A stretch of 26,663 bases of DNA, taken from the NCBI GenBank assembly GCA_030607815.1, contig JAUWJG010000002.1:1-26663 (forward strand). Direction: 5' to 3'. The stretch comes from Candidatus Bathyarchaeota archaeon. Its GTDB lineage: Archaea > Thermoproteota > Bathyarchaeia > RBG-16-48-13 > GCA-020355125. This document shows, piece after piece, positions 1 to 8,814 of the stretch; within the stretch, counting starts at the first letter, position 1, and each line of letters starts with the position of its first letter. The notes beneath the pieces are model-generated. The model did no database searches. It was not told the origin of the DNA and saw only the letters and a list, made by a program, of their open reading frames with translations. The translations under genes and the position numbers were made by a program.

Positions 1-2
1 AA

Positions 3-947
3 ATACTTAAAGAGGCTGGTTATGTTATTTCCGGTCAGGAGAGAACATATCGGCCTACCATAAACGATCCAAAAATTATATTAAAAATACTTAGATCTCA
101 AGAAATCCCAATCTTTGTGGAAGAAGGTCTCCATGATGTAGGAATCACTGGCCAAGATTGGGTTCAAGAAACAGCTGTAAATGTTCAGATTCTTATGAAC
201 TTAGAATACGGAAGCGTAAAATTATTATTAGCTATACCCGAACAATGGAGTAATATTAACTCTTTTTCGCAACTCTTAACAAAATTTTCAAATGATAGAA
301 AAAATTTGAGGATAACTACTGAATATCTTAATACAACTGTTAAATACATTACAACCAATCCAACCTATATCAAACTTTATGGTGACACTCAACCCCTTGT
401 AATAACTCCCTGGTGGAGAAAAGGAGAAAACTCTAAAGTTTCCGTTTTCCTATCATTTGGAGCCACTGAAGCGAAACCTCCTGAGAATGCAGATGCAATT
501 GTGGATATAGCAGAGACCGGGACAACTATCGAACAGAATAACCTCAAACCAATCGAATGTCTTTCTGAATCTCAAGCAGTTTTAATCGTTAACAAAGATG
601 CTTTGAAGAATCCTACCAAACGCGAGAAGATTTATGACATCTTAACCCTCCTGAAAGGTGTCATTGATGGAAGGAAAAAAATTCACATATTTGTAAATGT
701 AAAAGAAGAGAACCTGAATCGAATAATTGATAAACTTCCATCTTTAAAAGGTCCTACAATAAGTCCTTTATCCACTAAAGGATGGTACTCCATAAATGCA
801 ATTATCGATCGTAAAGATTTCCATGAACTTCTACCAACCCTCCGTAGACTCGCTCAAGGTTTAGTAGTTCATGAACCAAGGCAAATTCTCTCTCTAGAGG
901 AGATCGCAGGTGAAGAAAATGGATCAGAAACTTATTCTAAAAGTTAA
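3..947 (+). CDS. hisG: ATP phosphoribosyltransferase, long form, 5' end outside window
   Basis: HisG condenses ATP with PRPP in the first step of histidine synthesis. The frame is open from base 3, so the gene is cut by the window edge; the first in-window GTG at 117 is internal, because recognisable HisG sequence (SGQERTYRP, FVEEGLHDVGITGQDWV) lies before and across it. The PRPP-binding segment reads ADAIVDIAETGTTIEQNNL. About 100 residues follow the catalytic part, containing VNVKEENLNRIIDKLPSLKG, which fits the C-terminal regulatory (histidine-binding) domain of the hexameric long form, so HisZ should not be needed. The 3' end overlaps hisD by 38 bp if hisD starts at GTG 910. First gene of the his cluster seen here. 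Confidence 0.95.
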   Translation: MLKEAGYVISGQERTYRPTINDPKIILKILRSQEIPIFVEEGLHDVGITGQDWVQETAVNVQILMNLEYGSVKLLLAIPEQWSNINSFSQLLTKFSNDRKNLRITTEYLNTTVKYITTNPTYIKLYGDTQPLVITPWWRKGENSKVSVFLSFGATEAKPPENADAIVDIAETGTTIEQNNLKPIECLSESQAVLIVNKDALKNPTKREKIYDILTLLKGVIDGRKKIHIFVNVKEENLNRIIDKLPSLKGPTISPLSTKGWYSINAIIDRKDFHELLPTLRRLAQGLVVHEPRQILSLEEIAGEENGSETYSKS

Positions 948-2232
948 AAAATTTTCATCAATTCACGAAGATTGGTTAAGAAAGCGCTATACTTACAAAA
1001 CTATTGAAGATCCAAACCTCAAACAAAACATAGACTGTATTATCGATGACGTTCGAGTAAACGGTGATAAAGCTCTAATAGCGTTTACCGAGAAATTTGA
1101 TAATGTTAATTTAAAGAAAATTGGGATAAGACTTTCCAAGAAAAATATCAAAGAATCTTATAATCACGTAGGAAGCGATGAAATAGATGCACTAATCTAT
1201 CTGAAAGAGAGAATAAGTAAAATTGAAGCTCAAAAACTTAAACATTTGAAATATGACACAACTGAACAAGGCTTTAAAATATCTCACACTTTCCAACCAA
1301 TACAAAGTGTTGGCTGTTATATCCCTGGAGGACAAGCTGCATATCGCAGCACTTTAATAATGACCGTTGTTCCAGCTAAAGTTGCAGATGTACCGCGAAT
1401 AGTAGTATGTTCCCCTCCAACATTTAATGGAGAAATAAACCCCTTAATATTAGTAGCCGCTGATATCTGCGGTGTAAACGAAGTTTATAGATTAGGTGGT
1501 GCTCAAGCTATCGCGGCTCTAGCATATGGAACAGAGTCTGTAAAACCTGTTCTGAAGATCGTTGGACCTGGAAATAAATATGTAACCTTGGCTAAAATAG
1601 CCATCTCTCGGGATGTGGCTATTGATCTTCCCGCAGGACCCAGTGAAGTCATCATTTTAGCTGATGATACCGTTAATCCTAGATATATTGCCTGGGATCT
1701 AATTTCTCAATCTGAACATACTTCAGATAATGTGGTTGGATTGGTTACTATTTCAGAGAAGATTGCCTTAGACGTTATATCCCTACTTGAAAGTATAGTC
1801 CCAACTCTGACTAGAAAGAAGATTATCATTCAAAGTCTTTCAAAGAACGGCTTTGTACTTCTCTGTAAAGATATGGACGAAGCTCTAGAATTCATAAACG
1901 CCTTTGCGCCTGAACACTTGGAGATAATGACTGATAAACCGAGAAATATAGCTAACAAAATTACATCTTCAGGAATAATCCTCCTGGGAGAATACTCCCC
2001 TGTTTCAGCTAGTGATTACTTTTTTGGAACAAATCATGTTCTTCCAACATCTGGATATGGTCATGTCTATTCAGGCTTATCGATTTTTGACTACGTTAAA
2101 CGGATCGATATTGTAGAATGTTCAAGAAACAAGCTGAGAAGTATGCAAAAAATTGCCAAAGTTTTAGCCAATAGTGAAAGATTACCAAACCATTTCAAAG
2201 CAATAAAGGAGAGATTCATAGATGAATACTAA
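910..2232 (+). CDS. hisD: Histidinol dehydrogenase
   Basis: HisD performs the last two steps of histidine synthesis, oxidising L-histidinol to L-histidine with 2 NAD+ and a zinc ion. The 440-residue length is normal. Recognisable blocks are VGCYIPGGQAAYRST, RLGGAQAIAALAYGTE, KIVGPGNKYV, DLPAGPSEV, the zinc-ligand segment SQSEHTSDN (Gln and His), FAPEHLEI, ASDYFFGTNHVLPTSGYG and a C-terminal His in LPNHFKAI. Start is unsettled: GTG 910 has an AGAGGAGA-type ribosome site at about 896-903 with good spacing, while ATG 919 has GGTGA at 909-913. The 3' end overlaps hisC by 11 bp, so translation is probably coupled. Confidence 0.97.
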   Translation: MKKMDQKLILKVKKFSSIHEDWLRKRYTYKTIEDPNLKQNIDCIIDDVRVNGDKALIAFTEKFDNVNLKKIGIRLSKKNIKESYNHVGSDEIDALIYLKERISKIEAQKLKHLKYDTTEQGFKISHTFQPIQSVGCYIPGGQAAYRSTLIMTVVPAKVADVPRIVVCSPPTFNGEINPLILVAADICGVNEVYRLGGAQAIAALAYGTESVKPVLKIVGPGNKYVTLAKIAISRDVAIDLPAGPSEVIILADDTVNPRYIAWDLISQSEHTSDNVVGLVTISEKIALDVISLLESIVPTLTRKKIIIQSLSKNGFVLLCKDMDEALEFINAFAPEHLEIMTDKPRNIANKITSSGIILLGEYSPVSASDYFFGTNHVLPTSGYGHVYSGLSIFDYVKRIDIVECSRNKLRSMQKIAKVLANSERLPNHFKAIKERFIDEY

Positions 2233-3334
2233 ACTTGATTGGCTTGAAGTAAAATTGAGGAATATGCAAAGTATTAAAGAGTATTCACCAAAATATTCTC
2301 CAGAGACTGTAGCAAAACAATTAGGAATCGATGTAACGGAAATTATTAGACTTGATAAGAACGAAAACCTTTTTCTCTCTAAACAATTCTTTTCTAAAAT
2401 TATCAAAGAATTAGCGGAGGAATTGGACCCAAGGTTTTATCCTCAAAAAGAGAAATCAACTTTAATCCAAAACTTAGTCAAATATTTAGATCTTCCATCA
2501 GAATCCATAATTCTTGGAAATGGTTCAGATGAACTTATCGAAACAATCGTTAGAGTCTTCTTAGAATCTAATTCGACTGCAATATCAATTGCACCCACAT
2601 TAATAATGTATCGGATAATTGTAAACAATCATGGTAATACAATAATAGATACATTCCTAAATGATGATTTTTCTCTTAATGTAGCCAGTTTGCTATCAAA
2701 AGCTTCTCACAAAACAAGACTCTGTTTTATCTGTTCACCAAATAATCCAACAGGTAATCAATTCAAAATCGAATCCGTAAAAGAAGTACTTAAGAAGTTT
2801 CGAGGTATTGTCATCATCGATGAAGCTTATGTGGAATATGCTCCATATTCAGTTGGAAAACTGATTAAGGAATATGAAAATCTGATTGTGTTAAGGACTT
2901 TCTCAAAAGCTTTTGGATTAGCCGGTTTAAGAATCGGTTATTGTCTTACACATCCAAATTTAGCTTCTGCATTGAAAAAAATTCAATTACCCTTTAATAT
3001 CAATAAATTTTCTCTACAGTTAGCGATTAAACTCTTAGATAAAAGAAATATTGTTAAAACTTCAGTTAACAAGCTTAAGACTGAGCGAGAACGATTTTAC
3101 AATAAACTTTGCGAAATACCCGGTGTAAAAGCTTTCGCTTCAAACACTAATTTCCTTCTATTTACCACAGAAAAGGACGTTGACATAATATACAACACAC
3201 TCATGCGTCACGGTATCCTAATCAGGAATATTGGAAACATCCTCCATTTCGGTAGATGTTTAAGAGTAACTGTTGGACTTCCGAAAATGAACAATAAGTT
3301 CCTTAACATAATGAAAGAACTCTGCTGTAGCTGA
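2222..3334 (+). CDS. hisC: Histidinol-phosphate aminotransferase
   Basis: HisC is a PLP enzyme that moves an amino group from glutamate to imidazole-acetol phosphate to give L-histidinol phosphate. The 370 residues show the fold-type I pattern: DKNENL near residue 46, LGNGSDELI near 98 (phosphate of PLP), SPNNPTGN with Asn176, IIDEAYVEY with Asp200, and the Schiff-base lysine Lys229 in RTFSKAFGLAGLRIGY. The start ATG at 2222 lies inside the end of hisD. Six bases separate its stop from the HAD phosphatase start. The next reaction after HisC is removal of phosphate from histidinol phosphate, which is what the neighbouring HAD protein may do. Confidence 0.96.
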   Translation: MNTKLDWLEVKLRNMQSIKEYSPKYSPETVAKQLGIDVTEIIRLDKNENLFLSKQFFSKIIKELAEELDPRFYPQKEKSTLIQNLVKYLDLPSESIILGNGSDELIETIVRVFLESNSTAISIAPTLIMYRIIVNNHGNTIIDTFLNDDFSLNVASLLSKASHKTRLCFICSPNNPTGNQFKIESVKEVLKKFRGIVIIDEAYVEYAPYSVGKLIKEYENLIVLRTFSKAFGLAGLRIGYCLTHPNLASALKKIQLPFNINKFSLQLAIKLLDKRNIVKTSVNKLKTERERFYNKLCEIPGVKAFASNTNFLLFTTEKDVDIIYNTLMRHGILIRNIGNILHFGRCLRVTVGLPKMNNKFLNIMKELCCS

Positions 3335-3340
3335 AACAAA

Positions 3341-4510
3341 ATGAATAATTATCTAAAGACTTCTATTAATGATCAAGACGCTTACGTTAAGTTCTCCATT
3401 TTAGAGAAATTAGAGAAGATCGGTGCTATCATTTTTGATTGCGATGGAGTATTAATCGATGTTCGAAAATCATATAACCACACTATTGTAAAGACAATAG
3501 ACTATTTTCTAAATTCCTTGATTGGGATTAATCTCCCTTCAGATGATATATTGAATAAGGTAATCTATCTCTATAAAAGAAGTGGCGGTTTTAACAACGA
3601 TTGGGACATTGTATATTCCATACTTCTTACAATATCACCTATGTTGCCAAGAGTTTTTAAAAAGAAATTTATAGAACTAATAAACTCAAAAGAGTTTTCT
3701 AGAAAAACATTACATAACCGATTTCACTATGTCAAAACAGTATTTGAAGATATGAAACCATTCACCCTCAACATAAAATGGCTAAAACTAATAAGTAACC
3801 TAACCGTGTACGCAGAGAAAGCCGGTACAAATGGGATAAGCTCAATAGATAAAAAGTTAATCATCAAACCTGAATCTGAAAACACTTCAATATGCGTAGC
3901 AATAAAATGCTTCCTTTGTTATCCCGGTAATGTGAAACAAAGCCTTCTTTCTCGAGTTTTCGATGAAATCTTCTATGGACCAAAATTATTTCAGAAACAA
4001 CACAAAGATCATCCGAAATATTATTTTGGGAAAGGATTAGTCGAAAAAGAGAGTAAAATAATAACCTTAAAGACTCTTACTGATTTATCTAAAATAATTG
4101 GGGAACATAACTTTGGAATAGTGTCTGGAAGAGATTTCTTATCTGCAAAACATACCTTAGGTAAAATCATTAATGAGTACAAAAAGGAAGCCCTCTTCTT
4201 TCTTCAAGATTACGAGACAGATACCTTCGAGAAGTTCAAAAAACCTAGTCCACTTCTACTATTGAAATCTGCTCAAAATCTAAATCCTTTCCAATACGCA
4301 ATCTATGTAGGCGATTCGATTGAAGACATATTAATGGTTGAGAAAGCCAACGAAATAGATCCACGCTTTATATCCCTAGGTTTGTATTCGACTTCAGATT
4401 ATAAAGAAGAATTTATCTCACATCTGCTCGAAATGAAAACTGATATAATACTTCCTTCAGTAAACGATATACCCAATTTATTAAATCTTATGAGGGAGGA
4501 AAAAAAATGA
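3341..4510 (+). CDS. HAD-superfamily phosphatase in the his operon, candidate histidinol-phosphate phosphatase
   Basis: All four HAD motifs are visible: motif I FDCDGVLID (nucleophile Asp33, Asp35), motif II FGIVSGRD (Ser262), motif III Lys301 in KKPSP, motif IV YVGDSIEDI (Asp325, Asp329). At 389 residues it is much longer than a typical 220-residue HAD; the extra length is a mostly helical segment between motifs I and II (about residues 45-255). This resembles the long HAD-IA hypothetical group (TIGR01548-like), recalled from memory and not searched. It lies 6 bp after hisC and overlaps hisB by 4 bp (ATGA). Histidinol-phosphate phosphatase is otherwise missing from this cluster, and in some bacteria HisB itself is a HAD phosphatase fused to IGP dehydratase, so that role is the natural inference. 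Substrate is not proven by sequence. Confidence 0.85.
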   Translation: MNNYLKTSINDQDAYVKFSILEKLEKIGAIIFDCDGVLIDVRKSYNHTIVKTIDYFLNSLIGINLPSDDILNKVIYLYKRSGGFNNDWDIVYSILLTISPMLPRVFKKKFIELINSKEFSRKTLHNRFHYVKTVFEDMKPFTLNIKWLKLISNLTVYAEKAGTNGISSIDKKLIIKPESENTSICVAIKCFLCYPGNVKQSLLSRVFDEIFYGPKLFQKQHKDHPKYYFGKGLVEKESKIITLKTLTDLSKIIGEHNFGIVSGRDFLSAKHTLGKIINEYKKEALFFLQDYETDTFEKFKKPSPLLLLKSAQNLNPFQYAIYVGDSIEDILMVEKANEIDPRFISLGLYSTSDYKEEFISHLLEMKTDIILPSVNDIPNLLNLMREEKK

Positions 4511-5082
4511 GAATTGGAGAGTATTCAAGACAAACAAAAGAAACAAAGATCCACATGAAGGTAAATTTAGATGGTACCGGAATCACTAAAACTAGTAGTG
4601 GAATAAACTATTTCGATCATCTCATAAAGACATTGGGCACCCACAGTCTAATTGACATAACCATTACTGCTCAGGGAGATTTGAAACATCACTTAATTGA
4701 AGATGTAGCTATATGTCTTGGTCAAGCTATAAGAAACGCAATTGGAGAGGGACTAGGTATAAATCGTTTTGGTTACGCAATAGTTCCTATGGATTGCTCC
4801 TTAGCCTTTACAGCTATAGACCTTGTTAGGCGACCATACCATAAAATAGACCTTAAAATTAGCGGAGAAACAATAGAGGATATGATGCAGGAAGATATCA
4901 TCCATTTCCTGGAAACATTAGCATCCTCTCTCCAAATCAACATGCACATCTGGGTTCAATATGGCGACAATGATCATCATAAAGTTGAAGCAGCCTTTAA
5001 ATCCTTAGCTTTATCCCTAAAAGAAGCTGTAACAATAAATCCTAAGAGAGGAAACATTCCCAGTGCAAAGGGTACAATGTAA
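4507..5082 (+). CDS. hisB: Imidazoleglycerol-phosphate dehydratase
   Basis: HisB removes water from imidazoleglycerol phosphate to give imidazole-acetol phosphate, using two metal ions per active site at subunit interfaces. The 191-residue monofunctional form has the paired metal-binding motifs: FDHLIKTLGTH (Asp37, His38, His46), HHLIEDV (His61, His62, Glu65, Asp66) and DHHKVEAAFKSL (His157, His158, Glu161). The loop before the HHxxED motif is a few residues shorter than the GDLxxDDHHTVED form common in bacteria, but the ligands are present. A strong ribosome site (GGGAGG) lies about 7 bases before ATG 4507, inside the end of the HAD gene, and the two overlap as ATGA. Confidence 0.96.
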   Translation: MRIGEYSRQTKETKIHMKVNLDGTGITKTSSGINYFDHLIKTLGTHSLIDITITAQGDLKHHLIEDVAICLGQAIRNAIGEGLGINRFGYAIVPMDCSLAFTAIDLVRRPYHKIDLKISGETIEDMMQEDIIHFLETLASSLQINMHIWVQYGDNDHHKVEAAFKSLALSLKEAVTINPKRGNIPSAKGTM

Positions 5083-5113
5083 TCCTAACTAAAGATATTG
5101 GATATGATAAACT

Positions 5114-5836
5114 ATGGAAATTATTCCAGCAATAGATCTAATTAGCGGAAAAGTAGTAAGATTAAGAAAAGGCGATCCGAACACTTCTATTAACTATGAT
5201 CTTTTTGGTACTCCTTTACAAACTGCTAGGAAATGGATCCTCGAAGGAGCTAAAACAATCCACATAATAGATCTAGATGCTGCACTTGGACGAGGAGATA
5301 ACCTAGACGTTATAACTTCATTAATTCAAAATGTCAACATTTCCATTCAAGTTGGTGGAGGGATAAGAAGTAGAGAAAAAGCTGAGTCACTTCTCAGATC
5401 CGGTATTAAAAGAGTGATAATTGCTACTTTAGCTTTTCAACAGATAGAAACGTTACGAGAATTATTAACCATATATGGAAATGATCGAATTATGGTAGCT
5501 TTAGATTATTTAGATGGTAAAGTAATGATAAAAGGATGGACAAGTGCAACTGGGCTTACTTTAGGTGATGGTCTTCAGAAATTCATAAATCTCGGAGTCA
5601 AACTTTTCCTTCTCACTTCCATCTCAAAAGATGGTCTTCTTACAGGACCTGATTATGTAACCCTTCAAAATGAAGTGAAAAATAAGTCTGTCGACATCTT
5701 CGCTGCAGGGGGAATAAGCAATATACATGATTTAATCAGATTAAAACAGATTGGTCTAAAAGGTGCAATTATTGGAAAAGCATTATATGAAGAAAAGTTT
5801 AGTTTAAAGGAAGCCATCAAAGTAGTTGAATGCTAA
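5114..5836 (+). CDS. hisA: ProFAR (phosphoribosyl-formimino-AICAR-P) isomerase
   Basis: HisA is a (beta/alpha)8 barrel that carries out an Amadori rearrangement of ProFAR to PRFAR. The catalytic aspartates are in IIPAIDLISGKVVRL near the N-terminus and VALDYLDGKV in the second half. The two phosphate-binding turns are IQVGGGIRS and FAAGGISNIHD, with GAIIGKALYEEKF at the end. The ALDYLDGK and GRGDN segments fit HisA better than HisF. Length 240 is normal. It starts 31 bp after hisB and is followed by hisI. The partner hisF/hisH pair that would use its product is not in this window. Confidence 0.94.
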   Translation: MEIIPAIDLISGKVVRLRKGDPNTSINYDLFGTPLQTARKWILEGAKTIHIIDLDAALGRGDNLDVITSLIQNVNISIQVGGGIRSREKAESLLRSGIKRVIIATLAFQQIETLRELLTIYGNDRIMVALDYLDGKVMIKGWTSATGLTLGDGLQKFINLGVKLFLLTSISKDGLLTGPDYVTLQNEVKNKSVDIFAAGGISNIHDLIRLKQIGLKGAIIGKALYEEKFSLKEAIKVVEC

Positions 5837-5856
5837 TTTGTTAAAAGGTGTTAATT

Positions 5857-6180
5857 TTGCTTATCGGAACTAAAGAATTAGATTTTACTAAGGGAGGCGG
5901 TTTAATCCCAGTAGTCGTTCAAGATTATAAGAGAAAGGAAGTACTCATGGTAGCTTATATGAATGAAGACGCACTAAAGAAGACTTTAGATACGGGCTAC
6001 GCTACTTACTGGAGTAGATCTAGAAAAAAACTGTGGATGAAGGGGGAGACTTCTGGAAACACTCAAAAGATTAGAAAAATTCTTGTTGACTGTGACTATG
6101 ATGTCTTGCTTTTACTCGTTGAACAGAAGGGAAATGCTTGTCACACTGGTAAACACTCATGTTTCCATAATCAACTTTGA
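5857..6180 (+). CDS. hisI: Phosphoribosyl-AMP cyclohydrolase (stand-alone, no HisE domain)
   Basis: HisI opens the adenine ring of PR-AMP with a zinc ion. Diagnostic blocks are YWSRSRKKLWMKGETSGNTQ, the aspartate/cysteine cluster VDCDYD and the zinc segment GNACHTGKHSCFH. I choose TTG 5857 over GTG 5848: the GGTG at 5847-5850 would then serve as the ribosome site 6 bases upstream, and the protein begins MLIGTKELDF at 107 residues, like other archaeal HisI. The HisE pyrophosphohydrolase domain is absent, so HisE must be encoded elsewhere. Last gene of the his cluster; no clear T-tract terminator follows. Confidence 0.94.
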   Translation: MLIGTKELDFTKGGGLIPVVVQDYKRKEVLMVAYMNEDALKKTLDTGYATYWSRSRKKLWMKGETSGNTQKIRKILVDCDYDVLLLLVEQKGNACHTGKHSCFHNQL

Positions 6181-6258
6181 TAATGTTCACGTGCTTGATA
6201 TGATTGCTTCAATTCTTCATGATCATTCTGGAAAAGATTACACAAATACATATTTTTA

Positions 6259-6918
6259 GTGATATTTTCATTGACGATAATAAATCTAGAGAATTATAAT
6301 GCATCATTAAAAGACATATACCTTATTACAGGTCAAGGTGTAACCTCAAACATTTATGTTTTCGGTGGAGATACCATTACGATAATCGATTCAGGAAATG
6401 GTGAAGAAAAAAATAAAATAGTTCCAAAGTTAAAAAAAATTTTTTCGAAAAAACCTAATGTTTCGAAAACCATTTTAACCCATTTCCATTTTGACCATAT
6501 TAAGGGTCTTTATGAGTTGATGGATGCATATATACTGGATATTCTTATTCATAAAAAAGAAGCACCCTACCTTAGCGATCTAAATTTCAAAAGAATCAAA
6601 GAAGTAAATGCAGGCGATAAGATTATCTTGGGAGAATATCTACTTGACATTATCCATACTCCGGGGCATTCCCCTGGAAGCATTTGCCTTTATGAAAAGA
6701 AAACCAAATTTTTAATTTCAGGCGATACAGTTTTCCCAAATGGCTCCTTCGGTAGATATGACTTTCCCTTTGGAAACCATAAAGCTTTACTTCAATCTCT
6801 TAAAAGACTTACAGAAGTAGATGTTGAAGTGATGCTTCCTGGACATGGATTACCTACTTTCAGTAAAGTCAACCAACAAATCAAAAGTTCCTTCATGGCT
6901 GCAAAAAATTATTTCTAA
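6259..6918 (+). CDS. Metallo-beta-lactamase-fold hydrolase (glyoxalase II-like)
   Basis: A 219-residue single-domain MBL-fold protein with the full dinuclear metal site: THFHFDH (His75, His77, Asp79, His80), HTPGHSPGS for the next histidine, SGDTVFPNGSFGRYDF for the bridging aspartate, and LPGHG for the last histidine. The SGDTVF and GRYDF pattern fits the glyoxalase II/hydroxyacylglutathione hydrolase-like branch, but such proteins act on many thioesters and related compounds, so the substrate cannot be named. Start GTG 6259 is the longest form; TTG 6271 is an alternative, and an AT-rich TATA-like stretch lies just before. It follows hisI by 78 bp and may read from its own promoter. Confidence 0.85.
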   Translation: MIFSLTIINLENYNASLKDIYLITGQGVTSNIYVFGGDTITIIDSGNGEEKNKIVPKLKKIFSKKPNVSKTILTHFHFDHIKGLYELMDAYILDILIHKKEAPYLSDLNFKRIKEVNAGDKIILGEYLLDIIHTPGHSPGSICLYEKKTKFLISGDTVFPNGSFGRYDFPFGNHKALLQSLKRLTEVDVEVMLPGHGLPTFSKVNQQIKSSFMAAKNYF

Positions 6919-7232
6919 TAGAACTCTTAAGATCCGTTTTATCCTAATGTTTTGGAAAACTTTAAAGATTCTCAATCATACAATGTGAATATTCAGCTCA
7001 TCAATGAAGCTTTGGAAGTGAAAAATAGATACTGAATGTACTTTTTCATAGATTTTATAAAAAAAATCTAAAAAATTAACTAAACGCGGTATGAAACCAA
7101 CAGTTACCAAATTAGTCCTTTTAAAAAATTTTTTTAAACTTGAATACTGTTAACCTGTCAGAACGATTTCACTTTGTCAAGCTTTATAAGTTGTCTAAAA
7201 GTTTAAGCACCTTTAAGGAATTGTATTTAATA
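6919..7232. other. Intergenic region with promoter of the membrane protein gene
   Basis: No convincing gene is seen in these 314 bases. The reading frame of the next gene stays open upstream to a TTG at 7140, but this extension has no ribosome site, is not hydrophobic like the rest of the protein, and contains the likely TATA box, so it is treated as non-coding. The stretch at 7120-7140 is a run of A and T. Confidence 0.6.
7182..7190 (+). promoter_or_regulatory. TATA box for the DUF350-like gene
   Basis: CTTTATAAG at 7182-7190 predicts a transcription start near 7213, about 20 bases before ATG 7233. This supports the shorter start for the gene. Confidence 0.55.
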
Positions 7233-7715
7233 ATGGCCTTTTCAAACCCCACTCTAATTAGTATGCTTCTTTGGCTGCTTAGAACATTTGTATCCAGTAT
7301 AATCTGTTTTTTTATAGGTTTTCTAGGTTTAAAAATTCTTGACTTAATCACTTTAGATATTAAAGAATTCAAGACTATCAAGGGTAAACCTATTCCAACC
7401 GCTCTCTTTGTCGGTGGTTTTATCATATTTACCGCGCTCATAGTTCATGGTTCAGCTATAAGTCCAATTTTCCTTGGACAATCCCCAATGTTGGGCGATT
7501 TTATTAACCTTCAACGCTTATTTTTAGTTATCTTAAGCATATTCATTAGTCTCTTCTTCGGAATGCTCTTCTATTATGTATTTGCAAAGGTCTCTCCATT
7601 TCAAATCGACCTAGATGACATAAACCAATCCCCTGAAGCTATCGGAATTTTTCTATTCTCATATGAAATCTTCCTTGGTTTAATAATCCACGCAGTCTTA
7701 ACTATGCCCTTCTGA
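7233..7715 (+). CDS. Four-helix membrane protein, DUF350-like
   Basis: About 160 residues with four hydrophobic segments in two pairs. Each half has a helix, a short polar linker rich in acidic residues (LDIKEFKTIKG; IDLDDINQSPEA), then a glycine/isoleucine-rich helix (TALFVGGFIIFTALIVHG; AIGIFLFSYEIFLGLIIHA). This repeated layout is that of DUF350 (UPF0719) membrane proteins, whose function is unknown; the assignment is by pattern only. ATG 7233 is chosen because a TATA box at 7182-7190 would start the mRNA after the more distal TTG 7140. The stop overlaps the ribosome site of the transglutaminase-like gene 10 bp downstream, so the two are co-transcribed. Confidence 0.7.
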   Translation: MAFSNPTLISMLLWLLRTFVSSIICFFIGFLGLKILDLITLDIKEFKTIKGKPIPTALFVGGFIIFTALIVHGSAISPIFLGQSPMLGDFINLQRLFLVILSIFISLFFGMLFYYVFAKVSPFQIDLDDINQSPEAIGIFLFSYEIFLGLIIHAVLTMPF

Positions 7716-7725
7716 AGGTCAAATT

Positions 7726-8814
7726 ATGAAAAAATATTATCAGATCTTTCTCTTATGTCTTGTCTCATTTACAAGTTCTATGATCGTAGAGAGTTATGCT
7801 TATCCTAGTGGTGGAAGTTACCCTCCGACTTTTACTAAATCTGGAAGTTACTGGTATGATGAATGGGAGATAAATAGGAACTTGTATTCTGGTGAATTTG
7901 GTTATTTACCTAGCATGTTCTATGAAACAATCGGTACTAATTCTGATCTTGCCTACAGTTGGGGCTTTGAATTTAAACAACGGTATTCTAATCAAGTGGA
8001 GCTTGCTCAAACCATTCTGCGCTTTGTTCAACAATGGACAATTTACGGATATGATGCGGAAAATGTGTTTATGGATGAGAAAGCTCAAGTTGAATGGGCT
8101 TGGAATGGTGATGAAATGGCGCACATGGTTCAGAATGCTATTGACAATACCGGTGTTGTTATCGCTGATTGTGAAGATGTTGCTTTTTTCTGTGCGACAT
8201 TGTATTATGGCGCTGGTTTTGATATCGCCCTCGTGGACGCTCCAGGTCATGTTGCTTTACTAATCTGGTTTCCTGATTATCCAAACGCTAATATTTATTG
8301 GGATATTCAAGATGGAAGAGGATACGGTTGGATTTGGGTGGAAGCTACGGGGAATCAAAATCTGGTGGGTTGGACACCTCCTTCCTTCAATGATGGTGAC
8401 TTTATAGCTTATCCTATCACGAAAGTGAATGATACTGTTTTTCTCTTTGAGGATGTTTCCTATTATCCTTTAAAGCCTTCTCCAATGGAAGCAGTTCAAG
8501 TTAATGTTAAAGTTCAAGTTTTCACATCGCAGATAAACAATGTTTACATAATTTATTCAGTAAATGGAGGCAAACAGCAGATTGTTACAATGATTCCTAA
8601 CAGTTTTTCTATTTATGAGGGAAATATTCCTGGACAAGAGGAAGGGTCTGACGTTGATTTCTTCATTCAAATCTTGGGGGTGGATGATAAACTGGTTAAC
8701 TCTGGTAGTTTCGCCTTTGAGGTGAAGGATAATATTTTCGGAGTCGAACCCACCCTCTTTTATATAGTGTGTGGAATTTTCTTTATAGTTGTTTTATTGT
8801 TAATTTTTTCATAA
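7726..8814 (+). CDS. Secreted, C-terminally anchored transglutaminase-like protein
   Basis: Starts with a signal peptide (MKKYY then a hydrophobic stretch to SYA). The middle has a transglutaminase/cysteine-protease-like triad: Cys149 in IADCEDVAFFCATLYYGAG, His175 in APGHVALLIW, and an acidic residue at Glu206 in IWVEATG. Tryptophan/tyrosine-rich segments flank it. Residues 225-340 look like a beta-rich domain (SYYPLKPSPMEAVQVNVKV). The last 20 residues (FYIVCGIFFIVVLLLIF) form a C-terminal membrane anchor, so the enzyme domain should sit outside the cell. An AAGGT ribosome site overlaps the stop of the upstream membrane gene. Archaeal members may act as peptidases or protein cross-linkers; the substrate is unknown. 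Other frames across 7892-8263 are only shadows. Confidence 0.82.
   Translation: MKKYYQIFLLCLVSFTSSMIVESYAYPSGGSYPPTFTKSGSYWYDEWEINRNLYSGEFGYLPSMFYETIGTNSDLAYSWGFEFKQRYSNQVELAQTILRFVQQWTIYGYDAENVFMDEKAQVEWAWNGDEMAHMVQNAIDNTGVVIADCEDVAFFCATLYYGAGFDIALVDAPGHVALLIWFPDYPNANIYWDIQDGRGYGWIWVEATGNQNLVGWTPPSFNDGDFIAYPITKVNDTVFLFEDVSYYPLKPSPMEAVQVNVKVQVFTSQINNVYIIYSVNGGKQQIVTMIPNSFSIYEGNIPGQEEGSDVDFFIQILGVDDKLVNSGSFAFEVKDNIFGVEPTLFYIVCGIFFIVVLLLIFS

Noticed and set aside
7140..7232. N-terminal extension of the DUF350-like protein from TTG 7140
   Set aside because: It contains the likely TATA box and lacks a ribosome site; ATG 7233 is a better start.
7892..8263. Plus and minus frames of more than 110 codons inside the transglutaminase-like gene
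   Set aside because: Shadows of a gene with clear signal peptide and catalytic motifs.
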